A stretch of 64,000 bases of DNA from assembly GCF_013201625.1 (NCBI RefSeq), contig NZ_CP053839.1, forward strand, positions 1,364,001 to 1,428,000. The letters run 5' to 3'. Below the pieces are notes generated by a model that ran no database searches, had not been told where the DNA came from, and saw only the letters and a list, made by a program, of their open reading frames with translations. The stretch's first letter is position 1, and each line of letters starts with the position of its first letter. Shown one piece after another: positions 19,768 through 27,838 of the stretch. A program made the position numbers and the translations under genes. Source of the stretch: Aliarcobacter lanthieri. Lineage in GTDB: Bacteria; Campylobacterota; Campylobacteria; Campylobacterales; Arcobacteraceae.

Positions 19768-21133
19768 TTTTATCTCCTATTTTTTGTGAAATATTTAAAA
19801 TAAATTTTGCCCCAATAGAACTATTTTCAACTTTTATATCACCAAAACTATTTAACATAATAATTTTTGCAATATAAAGTCCCATTCCAGTTCCACCAGT
19901 TTTATGTTTTGTTGTGAAATAAGGATCAAAAATTTTATCTAAATTCTCACTTTTTATCCCACCTGCATTATCTTGTATTTCTATATAAATATTTATTTCA
20001 TCTTCATAAATATTTATATTTATCTCTTTTTCTTTTATATCTCTTTGTTCAAATATATCTATGGAATTTGATAAAATAGAAAAAATAACTTGCATAAATT
20101 CACTCTCATAAGCACATATAACACTATCTTGTTTATTTAGATTTACTTTTATATTTTTTAATGAAGGACTTAAAACTTTTATACTTTTTTCTATTGCTTG
20201 ATCAATTTTAAAATTTTGTTTATCTTTATTTGGATTTAAAAAATCTCTAAATGTGTCTATTGTACTTGACATAAAATATATAGTATTTGATATATCTTCT
20301 AATCTTTGTTGTAGATACTCCTCATCATAATTTTTAAGTTCTATATTTCTATCTGTATTTAATAATATTGCATTTATTTTCATCAAAGGTTGTCTCCATT
20401 GATGAGCAATATTATCAATCATCTCTCCCATAGAAGCAAAACGATTTTTTTGCATGATATTTTTTTCATAAATAATTCTTTTTTCAACCTCTTCCTCTAT
20501 CTTTTTTATCATTTTATATGCACTATTATTTATAACAGAAATTTCATTTTTAAAACACTCTTCTTCAAAGCTTATTTTATCATTTAAACTATAATTGAGC
20601 ATTTTATCTTTTAGTTGCATTAGAGATTTTAGATTATATTTAATAAGAAATGATGAGATAAATAAAGATACTATAAAAAATATAGCTATAAATACTATAA
20701 ATTTATTAAATTCATTTAAAAGTTTTGAGTAAATAGATGAAAATGTATAATAAACCTTTAACTCTCCAATTTTCTCTTTTAAAATAGTATCTTCCAAAAG
20801 CACATGGTATATTCTTGATTTTTTAATATTTTTTTTTATATTTTCGTAAATTACTTTATTATCAAGGTCTAAAATATCAATCCCAATTATTTCACTATGT
20901 GCTTGCATACTTTCACTAATTAGCTCTTTTATATTTTCTTCCAAACCTAAAGTAAGATTTATAGAGATTATTGGTGATATAGTTTTTACTATTGAATCTA
21001 TTTTTTCATTCTCAAGTAAAATTAACTGATTAGAAACTATTGTATAATTTTTATAAATAAACACAGCTATAAAAAAGCTCATAACCACAGTATTTATAAT
21101 AATGATTTGTGTGATAATATTTAAATTTTTCAT
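19757..21133 (-). CDS. Membrane sensor histidine kinase
   Basis: The 458-residue sensor has a first membrane helix at about residues 8-27, a periplasmic loop of about 110 residues, a second helix at about 140-163 and a linker. The dimerisation domain has the phosphoacceptor His244 in DNIAHQWRQPL, a form common in Campylobacterota kinases. The ATPase domain follows, with NSIDIF (N box), DNAGGI (G1), DPYFTTK (F box) and GTGMGLYIAK (G2). The gene overlaps the YfiR-like gene by ATGA upstream and the regulator gene downstream. The periplasmic loop is small, so the YfiR-like protein or the receptor may deliver the signal. That is inference. Confidence 0.93.
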   Translation of the reverse strand: MKNLNIITQIIIINTVVMSFFIAVFIYKNYTIVSNQLILLENEKIDSIVKTISPIISINLTLGLEENIKELISESMQAHSEIIGIDILDLDNKVIYENIKKNIKKSRIYHVLLEDTILKEKIGELKVYYTFSSIYSKLLNEFNKFIVFIAIFFIVSLFISSFLIKYNLKSLMQLKDKMLNYSLNDKISFEEECFKNEISVINNSAYKMIKKIEEEVEKRIIYEKNIMQKNRFASMGEMIDNIAHQWRQPLMKINAILLNTDRNIELKNYDEEYLQQRLEDISNTIYFMSSTIDTFRDFLNPNKDKQNFKIDQAIEKSIKVLSPSLKNIKVNLNKQDSVICAYESEFMQVIFSILSNSIDIFEQRDIKEKEININIYEDEINIYIEIQDNAGGIKSENLDKIFDPYFTTKHKTGGTGMGLYIAKIIMLNSFGDIKVENSSIGAKFILNISQKIGDKNGQ

Positions 21134-21666
21134 TTTAATATCACTACATTAAAAATAGAATTTTGTAGTTCAATTCCGCTATCTTTTAAATTCTGAAGCT
21201 TTAAAAATATATTTACTTTTGAACTAATCTTTAAGCCAAAAATGACTCCAAAGTCTAAATAACTATCATCATAAGCAAAACTCAATCTACCATTTTTAGA
21301 TAAAAGTTCTGTTATCTGAACAATTTTATCTTTTTTACCAAGCAAAAAAAAGTAAGCTGTTGAAATATTACTACTTATAAAATCATTATATCTTATAAGA
21401 TTTACTTCAAAAGTAAAATCTTTTAAAGTTATATAATTTTTTTCTAACATTTCTTTTAAAATTTGTGCAGAGTTTAAATCTATATCATCATATAAAATAG
21501 TTAAAAGTATTTTATTATTTATAAGTTTATTCTCTAAATTATTATCAGCAATTATTATTTTTGGAAATACTTTTGCTTGAAAATCTAAAAGATTTATATT
21601 GTAAACTCCATTTGCAAAAGTAAATATTGACAGATATAAAATAAGTAAAAGTTTATTAAAAATCAT
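21130..21666 (-). CDS. YfiR-like (DUF4154) periplasmic protein
   Basis: This 178-residue protein has an N-terminal signal segment (LLLILYLSIFTFANG). The mature part reads LLDFQAKVFPKIIIAD, with a late GRLSFAYDDSYLDFGVIFGL and a C-terminal ISSKVNIFLKLQNL. This order resembles the YfiR/DUF4154 fold, whose best-studied member is a periplasmic sensor that restrains a membrane diguanylate cyclase. The match is by pattern, not by search. It is wedged between the receptor and the kinase with overlaps of 11 and 4 bp, so it probably modulates the kinase. Confidence 0.65.
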   Translation of the reverse strand: MIFNKLLLILYLSIFTFANGVYNINLLDFQAKVFPKIIIADNNLENKLINNKILLTILYDDIDLNSAQILKEMLEKNYITLKDFTFEVNLIRYNDFISSNISTAYFFLLGKKDKIVQITELLSKNGRLSFAYDDSYLDFGVIFGLKISSKVNIFLKLQNLKDSGIELQNSIFNVVILK

Positions 21667-23680
21667 AGCTAAAACTTACAAACCAAGTTGTACCCTCTCT
21701 TAGCATTTTCTCATCTTTTGTATTGTATCCATAGTAAAAATACTCTTTATCTAAGATATTTTTTGCTCCAAAATATAGTTTTGCATCTTTTGAAATATTA
21801 TGAGTAAGAGTTAAATCAAGTAAAGCAACATCACCTATTTTATTACCATTTAAAAGATTTTTAGAACCATAATATCTAATCAATGGGCTAATAGTAAATT
21901 TAGAATTTATTGGATAAATATATCCTAAAATTGTAGTTATTTTTGAAACTATTGGTGTATCTATTTTTAAGTTCTCATAACTATTTTTATAAGCAAAACT
22001 ATTAAAACTAGCATTTAAAATTACTTTTGAACGATTCTCAAAATTTTTACTATACTCTAACTCTGCTCCATAGTTATATTCATCTTGCTTTTTATTGTAG
22101 TATTGTAAAGAATCTTTATACCTATAACCATCAATAGAATTTATATACTTTTGATAGTATAAATTTAACTTTAATTTCTCATCATTTTGTTGATAAATAT
22201 ACATCAATTCAACACTTTGTAGTTTTTCCGCTTCTAAAGCTTGGTCTTGAGAGTTTATTATATGCCCTACAAAATAGTCTTCTATTAAAGATGGATTTCT
22301 ATTCGCTTGAGAGATAGAGAATTTATATATATTTATATCATCAATAGAGTAAACAGAACCTAATCTAAAATTTAAAAGCTTTTTATAATCTTGATAGTCA
22401 TCAATTCCAAGATTTGCTAAAAGAGTTAAATTCTCATTTACACTATAAGTATCTGCTAAAAAATATGACATATTAGTTTTTGAACTCTCATCACTTATAA
22501 ATCCTTGCTTTCCTGAAAACTCTTTTAACTCCTTTTGTATCGGGAAATAGGCATCATATTTTGGAATGTATTGTCCTAAACCTGTTAGATAATCTACATT
22601 TGTATAGTATTTATTTTTTGGAATTTGGATTAAAGAACCATAAACTCCATATTCGATTTTATTATTTGTAAAGCTAGTATTTTTTACTAAAAGTGATATA
22701 TAACTCTCTCTTTGAGTATAATCAACTTTAAAATGTGGGTCATAGATTCCAACATTATTTGGTTCAAATTTATACATGTAAGTATTCATTTTATAATTAC
22801 TTTGTACACTTCCTATCTTCATTTCCAAAATATTGTTTGTATTTAAGAAAGTATCATAAGTTATTTCATTTGAAAACATCTCATATTTTGAGTAACCATC
22901 ATCACTCCAATCTAATAATCCCGTAGTACCATAATTGTTTTGTCTATTATTTTTTATATAATTTGAAGATATTTTAAAGTTTTTATTTTCTAAAGAAGCA
23001 CCAATTAAAATATCTTCAATTCCTTCTAAAGATTCTTGTTTTCTATCAAAATTTGTTCCAAAATCTATAGAATTAGTCAAAATAGCACTAGGGGCATCTA
23101 CCTTTTTATTGTGTTTCAAGTAACTTGTAGATAATTTTAGTTTCCAATTATCATTTAATTTTTCATTTAAAAGTAAAGAGAAATTCTTATTATCAAAGCT
23201 TCCTGTTCCAAAAGCAATATTACTTTTATTTTTTGTGATAATATCAATAACAGCTACAAAACCACCTTGATCATAAATAGTTGAAGCATTTCCTTTTGAT
23301 ATTTCTATTCTATCAATTAGACTAATTGGAAAATTTTCAAAATAGTTTGAAGATACACTAACTCCATTTATTCTATATTTTATTTTCTCTTGAAAACTAT
23401 TTAAAGGTTGAGTATATCCTCTTACAGATACAATAGAGTTAACAGAAGTTGTTTTAAAAGCTTGAATTCCAGCAACAAAATTTAAAGCTTCAGACAAAGT
23501 ATTTATTCCTAATGTTTGTAGATCATTAGCATATAAAACTGTCATTGCTGTTGGTTTATAATCAATATTTAAGTTAGATTTATCACTATATTTATTTAAA
23601 TCATCTAATATATTTTCTAGTTCTTGAGAAAATAAAATTATAGGAAGTAATAAAAATATAAATACTATTTTAAAAAACAT
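21656..23680 (-). CDS. TonB-dependent outer-membrane receptor
   Basis: This is an active-transport or signalling barrel of about 674 residues. I start at the ATG at 23680 (MFFKIVFIFLLLPIILFSQ, an ideal signal peptide with GAGAAG upstream) and not at the ATG at 23710. The promoter's TATAAT covers 23709-23714, so the longer form could not be translated from this mRNA. The plug domain (about 40-160) includes TLGINTLSEALNF, RIEISKGNAS and VIDIITKN. The barrel ends in FVSFSYDF with terminal Phe. No TonB-box substrate clue is visible. It is first in a four-gene operon with the YfiR-like protein, the kinase and the regulator. Confidence 0.9.
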   Translation of the reverse strand: MFFKIVFIFLLLPIILFSQELENILDDLNKYSDKSNLNIDYKPTAMTVLYANDLQTLGINTLSEALNFVAGIQAFKTTSVNSIVSVRGYTQPLNSFQEKIKYRINGVSVSSNYFENFPISLIDRIEISKGNASTIYDQGGFVAVIDIITKNKSNIAFGTGSFDNKNFSLLLNEKLNDNWKLKLSTSYLKHNKKVDAPSAILTNSIDFGTNFDRKQESLEGIEDILIGASLENKNFKISSNYIKNNRQNNYGTTGLLDWSDDGYSKYEMFSNEITYDTFLNTNNILEMKIGSVQSNYKMNTYMYKFEPNNVGIYDPHFKVDYTQRESYISLLVKNTSFTNNKIEYGVYGSLIQIPKNKYYTNVDYLTGLGQYIPKYDAYFPIQKELKEFSGKQGFISDESSKTNMSYFLADTYSVNENLTLLANLGIDDYQDYKKLLNFRLGSVYSIDDINIYKFSISQANRNPSLIEDYFVGHIINSQDQALEAEKLQSVELMYIYQQNDEKLKLNLYYQKYINSIDGYRYKDSLQYYNKKQDEYNYGAELEYSKNFENRSKVILNASFNSFAYKNSYENLKIDTPIVSKITTILGYIYPINSKFTISPLIRYYGSKNLLNGNKIGDVALLDLTLTHNISKDAKLYFGAKNILDKEYFYYGYNTKDEKMLREGTTWFVSFSYDF

Positions 23681-23708
23681 TTTCTTCTCATTTTTATAAA
23701 ATTCTAAC

Positions 23709-23738
23709 ATTATAGTTAAAAAGTGTGATGAAGTGTGA
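23709..23738 (-). promoter_or_regulatory. Regulated promoter of the receptor/two-component operon: TCACAC direct repeat plus -10
   Basis: The minus strand reads TCACACTTCATCACAC (23738-23723), 8 bases, then TATAAT (23714-23709). This repeats the architecture of the promoters at 18372 and 19012. The expected transcription start is near 23702, leaving about 22 bases before the ATG at 23680. It implies positive autoregulation of the regulator gene. Confidence 0.85.
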
Positions 23739-23774
23739 TATTTTTTCTAAAATAATTAAATTTATATTTTTTAC

Positions 23775-24329
23775 TTATATTTCAACTTTGTTAATAAATT
23801 TGGTAAATAATACTCCTATAGGTACAATCCCTAAACCAATGATAAAAGCTAATGGAATAAAAATATGATTATTATTTAAAGCAAAAAATCCAAAAATCAA
23901 AAAAATATAACCTAAAATTCTATAAATAGATAAAAATCCACCTGCACTAAAAAATGTATTTTTAAAAGAGTTTTGTTTTACCCTGCTCTTCTCTTCATCT
24001 ATTATCTCTTTTATTTTTTGTGATGTTAATTCATCTTCTGGTACTTCTTTATATTCACTATACAAATCATAAGGATCATCTATCTCATCTATTTTATCTC
24101 TATCTTCACTTAAGATAGTTGAACTATCTATATTTGATAATCTATTTTGAATATTTCTTTTATATGAAGAAAATGAAGCAATAGTTATAAATAATGATGA
24201 AAAGAATGCAACTTGAATATTTAAAAGCCATAATGTATTTTGAAAAAATATTGCATATAGACTAAGACAAAGGTTTAAGAATATAAAAACCTTTGTAAAA
24301 TTTAAAATTTGACTATTTATCTTCATCAT
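23775..24329 (-). CDS. Integral membrane protein of unknown function
   Basis: About 184 residues start at an ATG pair (24329/24326) that overlaps the end of the AtpZ-like gene. A longer frame back to 24377 would overlap 65 bp and has no ribosome-binding site, so I do not use it. Two hydrophobic segments lie near residues 10-50. A charged middle (SEDRDKIDEIDDPYDLYSEY) follows, and two more hydrophobic segments end the protein. Members of this phylum carry a similar membrane gene beside hemL. The function is unknown. The start codon is the least certain point. Confidence 0.7.
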   Translation of the reverse strand: MMKINSQILNFTKVFIFLNLCLSLYAIFFQNTLWLLNIQVAFFSSLFITIASFSSYKRNIQNRLSNIDSSTILSEDRDKIDEIDDPYDLYSEYKEVPEDELTSQKIKEIIDEEKSRVKQNSFKNTFFSAGGFLSIYRILGYIFLIFGFFALNNNHIFIPLAFIIGLGIVPIGVLFTKFINKVEI

Positions 24330-24633
24330 CAAAAGATTTATCACCATATTTTGCTCTATGAGCATATCTTGGGTCATTTTCTAAACCTTCATAAACCTTT
24401 TGAGCTCTTTTATATGCTCTATACACATTTAAAATTGCTGCTGCTATTCCCCAAATAATTCCTAACCAAAGTGTCCAAGTATATCCTGTCAAATGTTTTA
24501 ATCCTAAACCAAGCAAAACACCAATAACAATAGCTGCAACCATAGAAATTCCAACAGATAAACTATCTAAAGCTTCTATCTTATCTCTATGTTTTGGTTT
24601 ATTTTCTATATTTTTATTTTCTTCTTTTTCCAT
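24313..24633 (-). CDS. AtpZ/AtpI-like membrane protein
   Basis: This small protein (106 aa) has a charged N-terminus (EKEENKNIENKPKHRDKIEA), two membrane helices (LSVGISMVAAIVIGVLLGLG and TLWLGIIWGIAAAILNVYRA) and an acidic tail. The two-helix layout with GxGxG spacing fits the AtpZ/AtpI family, which helps F0 c-ring assembly or Mg transport. No ATP synthase genes are nearby, so the link to ATP synthase is only by family. It is 8 bp downstream of hemL. Confidence 0.7.
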   Translation of the reverse strand: MEKEENKNIENKPKHRDKIEALDSLSVGISMVAAIVIGVLLGLGLKHLTGYTWTLWLGIIWGIAAAILNVYRAYKRAQKVYEGLENDPRYAHRAKYGDKSFDDEDK

Positions 24634-24641
24634 TTTTTACC

Positions 24642-25922
24642 TTATAAGTTTTTCATAACTTCTTTTGCATTTTTTATACAATTATCTATCTCTTTATTTG
24701 TAATTTTTGTACAAATAAAGCCAGCTTCATATTGAGAACAAGCAAAGTAAAAACCTCTTTTTAACATCTCTCTATGAAATTTTGCAAATCTTTCAAAATC
24801 ACAACTTCCTACATCTTTAAAGTTTTTTGGTTCATTATCACAAAAGAAAAATCCAAACATACTTCCTCTTGTATTTACTTGAAGTGGAATATTACATTCA
24901 CTTGCAACTTTTTTTAGTCCATTTACAAGTCTTAACGCTTTTTTAGATAAATCATTATAAATTTTTGGATTTGCTTTTAATTTTAATAAACTTACTAAAC
25001 CAGCTGCCATTGCTACAGGGTTTCCACTTAAAGTTCCAGCTTGATATATTTTTCCTTCAGGAGATAAATAACTCATAATCTCTTTTGAAGAAGCAAATCC
25101 ACCAACAGGCATTCCAGCACCTATTACTTTTCCAAAAGTTAAAATATCAGCTTTTACTTTTAAAATACCACTTGCACCTTTTAAACTTGCTCTAAATCCA
25201 CTCATAACTTCATCAAAAATAAGTAAAGCTCCATGTTTATCACAAAGTTCTCTACAAGTAGTTAAAAACTCTTCATCTGCAGGAATCAATCCCATATTTC
25301 CAGCTATTGGCTCTATTATGATACAAGCGATATCAGAACTTTCTTCAAAACATTTTTTCAATTGTTCAATATTATTGTATTCACATAAAAGTGTATGCTT
25401 TGTCAAATCTTCTGGAACACCTGGACTACTTGGACTTCCAAATGTTGCCATTCCTGAACCTGCTTGTACAAGTAATGAATCTGAATGTCCATGATAACAA
25501 CCTTCAAATTTTACAATATCATTTTTATTTGTAACACCTCTTGCCAATCTAATTGCACTCATAGTAGCTTCTGTTCCTGAACTTACGAACCTAACTTTAT
25601 CTATATTATCATACATATCAACAATCTCTTTTGCAAGTTTTGTTTCAAGTAAAGTTGGTGCACCAAAAGACAAACCATTTTTAACAGTATCAATTACAAC
25701 TTTTTCAATATCTTTATCACAATGTCCAAAAATAAGAGGTCCCCAACTTTGTACAAAATCTAAATATTTATTCCCATCAATATCATAAATATAAGCACCT
25801 TTCCCTTTTTTAATAAATGGTGGTGTACCTCCTACACTTTTAAATGCTCTAACAGGAGAATCAACACCCCCAGGTATTACTTCACAAGCTTTTTCATAAG
25901 CTTTGATAGATTTTTTAAACAT
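24642..25922 (-). CDS. hemL: Glutamate-1-semialdehyde 2,1-aminomutase
   Basis: HemL is a PLP enzyme that makes 5-aminolevulinate from glutamate-1-semialdehyde, the last step of the C5 route to haem. The substrate and cofactor motifs are clear: [20 protein letters not shown] near the start, [40 protein letters not shown], and the PLP lysine in [16 protein letters not shown]. The 426 residues are the normal length. It heads a three-gene operon with the AtpZ-like and unknown membrane proteins. A TATAAT box lies about 40 bases upstream and an AGGA site precedes the ATG. Confidence 0.97.
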   Translation of the reverse strand: MFKKSIKAYEKACEVIPGGVDSPVRAFKSVGGTPPFIKKGKGAYIYDIDGNKYLDFVQSWGPLIFGHCDKDIEKVVIDTVKNGLSFGAPTLLETKLAKEIVDMYDNIDKVRFVSSGTEATMSAIRLARGVTNKNDIVKFEGCYHGHSDSLLVQAGSGMATFGSPSSPGVPEDLTKHTLLCEYNNIEQLKKCFEESSDIACIIIEPIAGNMGLIPADEEFLTTCRELCDKHGALLIFDEVMSGFRASLKGASGILKVKADILTFGKVIGAGMPVGGFASSKEIMSYLSPEGKIYQAGTLSGNPVAMAAGLVSLLKLKANPKIYNDLSKKALRLVNGLKKVASECNIPLQVNTRGSMFGFFFCDNEPKNFKDVGSCDFERFAKFHREMLKRGFYFACSQYEAGFICTKITNKEIDNCIKNAKEVMKNL

Positions 25923-25961
25923 ATTAATTCCTATAAATTATTTTATTTCATTTTACTATAA

Positions 25962-25967
25962 ATTATA
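25962..25967 (-). promoter_or_regulatory. -10 box for hemL
   Basis: The minus strand has TATAAT here, about 40 bases before the hemL ATG, with an AGGA site between them. It is inferred from position and sequence only. Confidence 0.45.
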
Positions 25968-25988
25968 TAAGCCAAAGGTTATTCATAT

Positions 25989-26327
25989 TTAAATTAATTT
26001 TGGAATAACAATTTGTACTAAAAACATATAAAAAATAGTTGATACACTTATACTTAATAAAACATTCTTAAATTTTAAATGAAGCAAAATAGTCAGAGAT
26101 ATTCCTATTATTTCAGCAATTCCAAAAGGAGCTTTTAAAAAATCTATATTTTTTATAGTATAAAAAACTAGAATAACCATTATTGCTAGTGGCATAGCTT
26201 TTTCAAAAAGTAGTAAGATTTGTGATGGTTTTTCTTGTTTTCTAAAAATTATGAATGGTAAAAATCTTGTTAGCATAGTAGCAATCATTGCTGTCAAAAT
26301 AACTAAAACTATATTCAAATCACTCAA
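25989..26327 (-). CDS. azlD: AzlD-like branched-chain amino acid transport protein
   Basis: AzlD is the small partner of AzlC in export of branched-chain amino acids. I take the TTG at 26327 as the start. It overlaps the azlC stop as TTGA, has an AAAGGAT site in front, and gives 112 aa, the normal AzlD size. A longer frame to 26381 would overlap azlC by 58 bp. Four hydrophobic segments are visible (IVLVILTAMIATMLTRFLPF near the start, then AMPLAIMVILVFYT). The TRFLPF motif is typical of the family. Confidence 0.85.
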   Translation of the reverse strand: MSDLNIVLVILTAMIATMLTRFLPFIIFRKQEKPSQILLLFEKAMPLAIMVILVFYTIKNIDFLKAPFGIAEIIGISLTILLHLKFKNVLLSISVSTIFYMFLVQIVIPKLI

Positions 26328-26992
26328 ATTTTTATCCTTTTTCTGAATGTTATAATAAAAATAGTACAAAGAGTTAGACAAATAATAAGCATATATTTAT
26401 TTGGTAAAAATAATCCAAAAATACCTATAATACAAGATATAGAAAGTACTAAATTTGATTTTATCTTTTTATAAAGTTCAATACTTAATACAACAAATAA
26501 AGCTGTTAACATAAAACTAAGCCCAGTTTGATCAAAATTTAGAAATTGTCCAAAGTATGAACCTAAAAATACACCAAAAACCCAATAAAATTGACTAAGA
26601 AGAGTTATGAAGAAGTATACTTTTTGCTTATCATTATTCTTTATATCGATTAATTTAAAAAGTGCAAAAGTTTCATCAGTCAAACCAAAAATAGAGTATT
26701 TTTTAATAAATCCTTTTAAATTTTTAAAATCATTTAACATAGAAACACCATAGAAAAAGTGTCTAAAATTTACCAAAAAAATCATTACAAAAACTTCTAA
26801 AAAAGTAGCAAAAGATAATATAAATGCGATAAGTAAAAATTCAGCACTTCCTGCATAAACTAAAGCACTCATAAGAGTAGCAAAATACCAAGGGATACCA
26901 GAATTTACAGCAAATATACCAAATGCCATACCTAATGGAATATATCCAAAAATAATGGGAGATGTGATTTTTATAATTTGTATAAGTTTCAA
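26324..26992 (-). CDS. azlC: AzlC-like branched-chain amino acid permease
   Basis: This 222-residue inner-membrane protein has the AzlC N-terminal pattern SPIIFGYIPLGMAFGIFAVN and the motif LMSALVYAGSAEFLLIAFIL. About seven membrane segments follow, with NFRHFFYGVSML in the middle. AzlC forms a two-part exporter with AzlD, encoded immediately downstream. Leucine genes are elsewhere in the window, not adjacent. The actual substrate is inferred from the family. Confidence 0.9.
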   Translation of the reverse strand: MKLIQIIKITSPIIFGYIPLGMAFGIFAVNSGIPWYFATLMSALVYAGSAEFLLIAFILSFATFLEVFVMIFLVNFRHFFYGVSMLNDFKNLKGFIKKYSIFGLTDETFALFKLIDIKNNDKQKVYFFITLLSQFYWVFGVFLGSYFGQFLNFDQTGLSFMLTALFVVLSIELYKKIKSNLVLSISCIIGIFGLFLPNKYMLIICLTLCTIFIITFRKRIKI

Positions 26993-27079
26993 GTCGACCT
27001 TTTCAAGAAAAACAAAATTATATCTTTATAAAGTTTATATATCTTTTAATAATATACCTTAAATTTCAACAAAATTTAA

Positions 27080-27085
27080 TATAAT
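27080..27085 (+). promoter_or_regulatory. -10 box immediately before the tonB-like gene (possible leaderless transcript)
   Basis: TATAAT ends only 6 bases before the ATG at 27092. A start site 7 bases downstream would fall on the ATG itself, and no ribosome-binding site is visible. Confidence 0.5.
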
Positions 27086-27091
27086 TCGCCT

Positions 27092-27835
27092 ATGAGAATT
27101 ATTGGAATATCTTTTATCATATCTATTTTACTTCATCTACTTCTATTTATAGAGTATAAAAAAAATGATGAGCCAAAAAAAGATGTTCAAAAAGAACATA
27201 TTGAAAAAACAGAAGTAAAGATAGTAAAACTTCAAGAAAAAAAAGCTGAACCAAAAATAGAAACAAAAAAAGTTGAGCCAACACCTCCACCAAAAGTAGA
27301 AACACCAGTAATTACAAAAAAAACAGAAATAGAAAAACAAACTTTACCTAAAACAAAAGATATAAAAAAAGCAAAAGAGTTTCAAAATAAAGTTTTAAAA
27401 GAGCAAGTGATATCAAATAAACCAACAATTCAAGAAAAAACTTTAGAAAAATTTTTAAGTCAAAAAGAGCCAATAAACAAAGATATTTTAAATGAACTTC
27501 AAGAACTATATGGGAAAGAGTATGATAACTTTACAAAAGTTCAAAAAGCATATTTAGAAAAAAATATTAATAATTTCCAAATTATAACTCAAAGAGTTTT
27601 AAATCGTATGGGATATCCAAAATTAGCTGCAAAACTTAAAATTGGTGGGATAAATGTTGTTGAGTTTATGTTCCATCCAAATGGTAATATAAGTGATTTA
27701 AAAATAATTGGTGCTTCAGGATACACTATTTTGGATGAATATACTTTAGAACTAATAGAGATTGCATACAAAGATTATCCAAAACCTAGTGAACCTACAA
27801 AACTTAGATTTAGAGTATTTTATAGAATGTATTAA
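27092..27835 (+). CDS. TonB-like energy-transducing protein
   Basis: TonB couples the inner-membrane proton gradient to outer-membrane receptors. This 247-residue protein has one N-terminal anchor (IISILLHLLLFIEY). A long Lys/Glu/Pro-rich periplasmic linker follows (KVEPTPPPKVETPV). The C-terminal domain (about 165-247) reads AKLKIGGINVVEFMFHPNGN then ISDLKIIGASGYTILDEY, typical of TonB C-terminal folds. No exbB or exbD is adjacent. It may serve the receptor at 21656-23680, but that is a guess because several TonB proteins are usual in this phylum. Confidence 0.82.
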   Translation: MRIIGISFIISILLHLLLFIEYKKNDEPKKDVQKEHIEKTEVKIVKLQEKKAEPKIETKKVEPTPPPKVETPVITKKTEIEKQTLPKTKDIKKAKEFQNKVLKEQVISNKPTIQEKTLEKFLSQKEPINKDILNELQELYGKEYDNFTKVQKAYLEKNINNFQIITQRVLNRMGYPKLAAKLKIGGINVVEFMFHPNGNISDLKIIGASGYTILDEYTLELIEIAYKDYPKPSEPTKLRFRVFYRMY

Positions 27836-27838
27836 TTA

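Noticed and set aside
24330-24377. Longer start for the membrane protein downstream of the AtpZ-like gene
   Set aside because: It would overlap the previous gene by 65 bp and lacks a ribosome-binding site. The ATG pair at 24329/24326 is at the end of that gene.
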